Origin: Ettlia oleoabundans
Lineage: Eukaryota; Chlorophyta; Chlorophyceae; Chlamydomonadales
Direction: 5' to 3'
Assembly (NCBI GenBank): GCA_019693395.1
Contig: JAAMXP010003943.1
Span: forward strand, 1 to 21,880
Length of the DNA: 21,880 nt
Shown here: positions 17,801 to 21,880 of the stretch, one piece after another
Position numbering within the stretch: the first letter of the stretch is position 1
How the letters are laid out: every line of letters starts with the position of its first letter
Notes under the pieces: generated by a model
What the model was told of the DNA's origin: nothing
Databases searched by the model: none
What the model saw: the letters and a program-made list of their open reading frames with translations, nothing else
Position numbers and translations under genes: made by a program

Positions 17801-19086
17801 CATTGTTTGTTTCATGGGGTGGTTATGTGGGTGCCCTTGTGTGGTTATGGAAGCTATTACAGCTGCATGTGGTGGAGGGATTCGCATGGGTGCGGGCGGC
17901 TGACCAAATTGCTTACTGCATGGGTGCCTTGTGACAAGCGGGTGGTGATTAAGGCATGGGGGTCCGTGTGCATCGTACCATGCTTGAAAAGCGCAAGTTA
18001 CCATCACTACTACCACCACTCTCCCTCCAGGTGCGCGAGGTGGCGATGGAGGCGGTTGAGCGTGCGCGGCGCGGCGAGGGCCCCACGCTGATTGAGGCGG
18101 AGACGTACCGGTTCCGCGGCCACTCCCTGGCCGACCCCGATGAGCTGCGCCGCAAGGAGGAGAAAGAGCACTACGCGGTGAGTGAGACTGTGGCGTTTCC
18201 TGGTCAGTTTAAGGGACACTTTTTTGAAAAGTTTGCGTTGCGGGCGGTGCTGGGCGAGGGGGTCCTGCGCTGCTCTGTGCCTGTTGCGGGGGGCCATGGT
18301 GCGCTGCAGGCCTGTCTATGGCAGAGGCGGGGGGCTGCATGAGCCATGCTGTAGTCCTTAGAACCCGTTGCTGCCCATTACAGTTGCATTCGTTTTGTCT
18401 TTTTCGCGTGCCGCTTCTAAACCCCTTGTCTTGTCCTCTCTCAAACCCTCCTTTTCTACAGTCACGCGACCCCATCCCCCAGTTCGCCAAGTACATGGTC
18501 GCCAACGGGTTGGCAACTGAGTCAGATGTGCAGGCCATTGAGGCAAAGGTGAGGCAATTATGGGGAGAGAAGACGAGATTTATGACGCGAGGATGGGCAG
18601 AAGCGCCCCCCGCCCCCCGCCCACACACCCACACACCAATACCACCCACCCCTGCCACACCTTGAATCTTGCAGGTAAAGGAGGAGGTGGACGACGCTGT
18701 TGAGTTTGCTGAGAACTCGCCCAAGCCGGTGAGCCGTCTTCCTTGTCTCCATGTTCCTTTGGCCTTGTTTACATTGCTGACTTGGTTGTTCCTGCTGCCA
18801 AGCACGGCGGGCATGTGCAGCGACTGTTCTAGCGTCATGGTGCCAGCATGACTGCGTGGAACACTGCTCACCCATTACCCACGAAAAACACAACTCGCTA
18901 CAATGCCCCCCTTTTGTACCCACCCTTTCCTTCTTTTGACATTTGCAGGACATGAGCCAGCTGCTTGAGAATGTGTTTGCCGATCCCAAGGGCTTTGGCA
19001 TTGGGCCGGACGGGCGCTACCGTTATGAACAGCCAGGATTCACCGCAGGCACTGCTGAGGTGCGGAAGTGGTCGGTTACCTGTTGA
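14860..19086 (+). CDS. PDHA: Pyruvate dehydrogenase E1 component, alpha subunit, plastid form
   Basis: TPP-dependent subunit that decarboxylates pyruvate in the plastid complex, supplying acetyl-CoA for fatty-acid synthesis. Nine exons (14860-15211, 15833-15927, 16200-16286, 16651-16795, 17575-17780, 18031-18177, 18462-18548, 18675-18728, 18949-19086) join in phase to 436 aa. Residues 1 to about 50 (Ala/Arg/Gln-rich, then MRVAAVA) look like a chloroplast transit peptide. Core motifs: [72 protein letters not shown], the TPP/Mg motif GDG (220-222) through ENN (248-250), and [15 protein letters not shown] (321-335). The last reads as the plastid type, not the mitochondrial YRYHGHSMSDPG. The C-terminus [20 protein letters not shown] matches plant plastid E1 alpha, but here runs seven residues further (RKWSVTC). 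A GTGCGG after GCTGAG could be a donor to another short exon. Confidence 0.96.
17491..17574 (+). other. Possible in-frame alternative 5' extension of E1 alpha exon 5 (duplicated acceptor)
   Basis: The segment TACCCCTGCAG|GCCTGTTTTACGAATCCCTC (acceptor at 17490) is a diverged copy of the real acceptor and exon start, CACCCCTGCAG|GCCAGTTCTACGAGTCCCTC (acceptor at 17574). The two AGs are 84 nt apart, and the 84 nt have no stop in the exon's frame. Use of the upstream site would add 28 residues starting GLFYESL, repeating GQFYESL. Confidence 0.6.
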
Positions 19087-19100
19087 TTAAATCTCCTAAT

Positions 19101-19225
19101 GTTTGTTTGTTTGTTTGTTTGTTTGTTTGTTTGTTTGTTTGTTTGTTTGTTTGTTTGTTTGTTTGTTTGTTTGTTTGTTTGTTTGTTTGTTTGTTTGTTT
19201 GTTTGTTTGTTTGTTTGTTTGTTTG
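19101..19225. repeat. (GTTT)31 microsatellite in the E1 alpha 3' UTR
   Basis: An uninterrupted run of 31 GTTT units plus one G starts 15 nt after the stop codon of the E1 alpha gene. The stretch explains the artificial FVCL and NKQT frames on the two strands. Being perfect and long, it should be length-variable and may be collapsed or expanded in the assembly. Confidence 0.97.
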
Positions 19226-19923
19226 CGTTTTGCTGTGTTGGTGGCGGTGGGGTGAATTGGGAGAAAGCGGTCTTGCTCGGCTGGAGCGGGCCATGGGCAG
19301 GTGGTGGTGCAGCAGCTATGGGATGCATGGCGCATGGGTTTGTCCAGATTTTATCCCGCCTCATGTCTGACCCTTCCTGCTGCAGGTGTCATAAACAGCT
19401 TGCCGCGACCCCCGCTGGCACACACATGCCAGTTGCCAGGTCAGCGTGTGAACGTGTGGCAGCACGGCAGTGGGTCAGCGGCCTGCCAGGCAGCAACCTC
19501 TGCCAGCTCAGTTGTCGTCAGTTCATTCAGTACAGTGGCGGGGGCGCCATGCTCTAGTTGGCGTCATGCCTCCCCGCCCTTCCCCGGATAAAGCTTGGGC
19601 GGTCCGCCAGCATCCAATCGCGCAATTGTGCGGTCTGGGCATCATGCAGGCGTTTTGACCCCCATTCTGCGCTCTGTTTGTTTGTGGGGGGCTCTTGCTC
19701 ATCTCCAATGCAGGGGCGCTGAGAGAGCCTACCCCCACCCCACCCCACCTCTACGTCCCACTGCTCCCTCCCTCTTTACTGTCAGCATCGTGCGGGGCGG
19801 GGCCCTTTGCCCCGCATCTGCCCCTGGTGCACCGTTTCATGTGCATCAGCTCATCTTCCATCCATGCATGTACACTAACAGGATTCAACCTCACTCCGTT
19901 CTGTTCGAGATTTTTACTGATAC

Positions 19924-19928
19924 TGTAA
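19924..19928 (+). terminator. TGTAA polyadenylation signal, probably of the E1 alpha gene
   Basis: TGTAA about 840 nt after the E1 alpha stop codon and 450 nt before the next gene. It is the only good signal I saw between them and implies a long 3' UTR that includes the GTTT tract. Confidence 0.55.
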
Positions 19929-20377
19929 TGCCCCTGCGGGCCTGCAATCATGCAGTTGAAGTTCTAAATTTGCTGGAGAGCGGGTGGCATGGTTGATTTA
20001 TTTGGACTTCACATGTGCATGATTATGTTGTTGATTGTTCGGTGTTGGCAAAGATAGGGTGGCGAAGAGCGTTAAGGAGCAACACTTTGAAAGCTACCCA
20101 CATCACATGCGTGTGCAGCAGTAAACACTGTGTGATGACACGCTACGCGGTTGGCAAGGTCTCTGACACGGTCATGCACCGTACAAACCAGCCTGAACGG
20201 GTCAATTTTCGCGGCTTGGGAGACACCTGCATCCTTCCCCTGTCAGTTACAAATTTGTGAGTCTGACGTGGCGGCGTTCCACTCCCCGATGGTAACGCCT
20301 GGGGCAAAGCTTCACTTAATAGTGCCTTCTCGGGCCCTGCGCTGCAGTCTTTGGGTGCTGGAACACGCACCGCAGCC
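19929..20377 (+). other. Upstream region of the chitinase-like gene
   Basis: About 450 bp with no gene and no recognisable TATA box. It lies between the likely E1 alpha poly(A) signal and the chitinase start codon and so should contain the chitinase promoter and 5' UTR. Confidence 0.45.
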
Positions 20378-21811
20378 ATGGCGTGGAGGTTGCTGTCAGT
20401 GACAGCCCTGCTGCTTTGTGCAGCCTGCACCGCATCCGCGACACAGGCTCGGCAAGTTTGTTACATTACAAAGTGAGTCTGGCTTGCACAGTGCCTTTCA
20501 TACAAGGGAGGCGCTTCCCACCCAGCACATGAGACACTCGTGTCCCTGCTAACAATCGCTCGTGCTGGCACCTTACCTGCCTGCAGCTGGGCCCAGGTGA
20601 ATTTTGCTCCAAGGATCATTAGTGCATCGCCGGGCAGTTTGCCAGACAGCTGAGCCCAGCCATGGCAGCCTGTGGCACGCAGTGGCAGCAATTTTGCAGC
20701 CGCTCGATTGTGTTGTTGTTGTTGACCGGCAACTCAAGCCTGGGAGTGGGAGTGAAGCAGCAAGCTATGCCTCGGCTTTTGCAGCCTTGGCATGGGTTGC
20801 TTTCGAAGCAATTCAGCAACAAATGCTGCCTTGCAGCGCCCCCGCTGGTGCATGCAATCAAACCTGATTTGCCACTCCGCCTGCCCCTTGCAGTATCGCT
20901 CCGGCACTGTGGGTGGCAAACCCTGCTCATGGCGACCCAAGAACCTGAACGCCACGCTGTGTACTCACATCAACTACTCCTTTGCTTTCATGAACCCTGG
21001 TGCGCCAAGGGCGGTGCTGCCCACAGCCGCTCGGGAGGTTGACCAGGCGGCGGTTGACTTCCAGACTGCCTCCCTTTGCTGCCTTCCAAGCTGCTTTTCG
21101 ATGCTGCCCTGTCTTGTCTGACGCCGTGGAAACCTGAGCTATGAATATTGTATTGGTATGCCCATCACGTGTCCTGAGCTTTAGTGGTCGTTGCTCCCGC
21201 ACATCTCCGTGCTGTTGTGCTTCTATCCTCTCCCTTGCCCTTCGCATGTGCCCATGGCTGCTGCTGTGGACCCCTTGCTGCAGATTTTTCCCTCAAACCA
21301 ATCGAGTACAATGATATCCCATCCCCAGACAACCCTAGCATGGTGTCCCTGTATGAAGAGACCATGGCATTGAAGCAGCAAAACCCAAACCTCAAAGTCC
21401 TAATCGCAGTGGGCGGCTGGTGCGTGGCGGCAGCTGTTTCTGGTAGTGGTGCAGTGGAGGGGCGGCATTATTCCTCCTTTTACGATTATATTGTGACCCA
21501 CTGCGACATTGACACACGCATCACACATGTATGGTGCAAGTGTCATGCAAGTGTCTGACAGCGTTGTACGTCTGCTTATACGTCTCCAAATGGCGCCACA
21601 CGGCACCAAGACATGCGTATGTGCCGCCAGCCTTTTGCCAGGCTAGTTGACGTGACGGTGCTTGTCAATGCTTGTTGTGTCTTATGTTCAGGAGCATGAA
21701 CGAGCCGTGGAGCCCCTATAAGGACCTGTTTGCCTCAGCGGTGAAGCCAGCCAACCGCGCCACCTTCATCGCCAAAATAATTCAGTTCCTGGAGCAGTGG
21801 GGCTTTGACGG
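20378..21811 (+). CDS. Secreted glycoside hydrolase family 18 (chitinase-like) protein, N-terminal part
   Basis: GH18 enzymes cut beta-1,4-GlcNAc polymers by substrate-assisted catalysis. Exons in the window: 20378-20472, 20587-20596 (10 nt), 20894-20999, 21284-21419 and 21692-21811, in phase; the gene continues beyond the right edge. The start ATG 20378 opens a signal peptide (MAWRLLSVTALLLCAACTAS, cleavage near SA-TQA). The mature start QVCYITNWAQYRSG is the first beta-strand of chitinase-like GH18 domains. Next come CTHINYSFAFMNP (strand 2), NPNLKVLIAVGGWSMNEPWS (strand 3, SxGG-type motif) and FIAKIIQFLEQWGFDG, which leads to the catalytic DxxDxDxE motif. That motif should lie in the next exon, outside the window, so activity cannot be confirmed. 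Animal-type chitinases and chitotriosidase-like proteins share this layout. In an alga it could act on chitin-like wall material or in defence. Confidence 0.92.
20587..20596 (+). other. 10-nt microexon of the GH18 gene
   Basis: CTGGGCCCAG lies between CCTGCAG and GTGAAT. It completes the split Asn codon (AA|C) and encodes Trp-Ala-Gln, restoring the conserved YITNWAQYR string. Skipping it would shift the frame. Confidence 0.85.
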
Positions 21812-21856
21812 GTGGGTGCACTGCAACGTGGTTGACCGAGTGCACTAAACAGTTGA

Positions 21857-21880
21857 CACACACACACACACACACACACA
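21857..21880. repeat. (CA)12 dinucleotide repeat at the window edge
   Basis: A perfect CA run in the intron after the last visible GH18 exon, cut off by the end of the window, so its true length is unknown. Confidence 0.9.

Noticed and set aside
19099..19364. Long open frames FVCLFVCL... (+) and NKQTNKQT... (-)
   Set aside because: Translation of the (GTTT)31 tract; the period of 4 leaves all frames open. Also not a CRISPR array, since there are no spacers.

Overview
The window looks like nuclear DNA of a green alga (Chlorophyta). Every recognisable gene is split by many short GT-AG introns with C/T-rich TGCAG acceptors. TGTAA, the usual chlorophyte polyadenylation signal, follows two of the genes. 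Two products carry plastid-type leaders, and one is the plastid form of pyruvate dehydrogenase E1 alpha. The exact genus cannot be read from the sequence. I rebuilt the gene models by hand from reading frame, splice sites and splice phase; all multi-exon models close in phase except where noted.

Layout, left to right: (1) the 3' part of an atypical short-chain dehydrogenase (SDR) / NmrA-like NAD(P)-binding protein, + strand, 381-1169. (2) A small two-exon, probably plastid-targeted cysteine-motif protein of no family I recognise, - strand, 2077-1507. (3) About 1.7 kb with no convincing gene. (4) A voltage-gated proton channel (Hv1 type), + strand, 3769-6586, six exons. (5) A hemerythrin/HHE-domain protein, + strand, 7809-9287, five exons. 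(6) The cytosolic Fe-S assembly factor AE7/MIP18 (CIAO2B), + strand, 9881-11223, five exons. (7) A classical SDR oxidoreductase, - strand, 14680-11646, nine exons. (8) Plastid pyruvate dehydrogenase E1 alpha, + strand, 14860-19086, nine exons, divergent from the SDR across only 179 bp. (9) The 5' part of a secreted GH18 chitinase-like protein, + strand, 20378 to beyond 21811.

This is a stretch of ordinary, unrelated nuclear genes and not an operon or cluster. Hemerythrin and AE7 both concern iron, but nothing in the sequence shows that they are linked. The points most worth a second look are the cysteine-repeat protein; an in-frame upstream copy of an acceptor and exon start inside the thiamine diphosphate (TPP) motif of the E1 alpha gene; non-canonical splice junctions in the proton channel (GC-AG) and the SDR; a 10-nt microexon in the chitinase gene; unusual residues and a 36-residue tandem repeat in the proton channel; and a (GTTT)31 tract just after the E1 alpha stop codon. 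I saw no CRISPR array, transposase, rRNA or tRNA, and no defence-type system.
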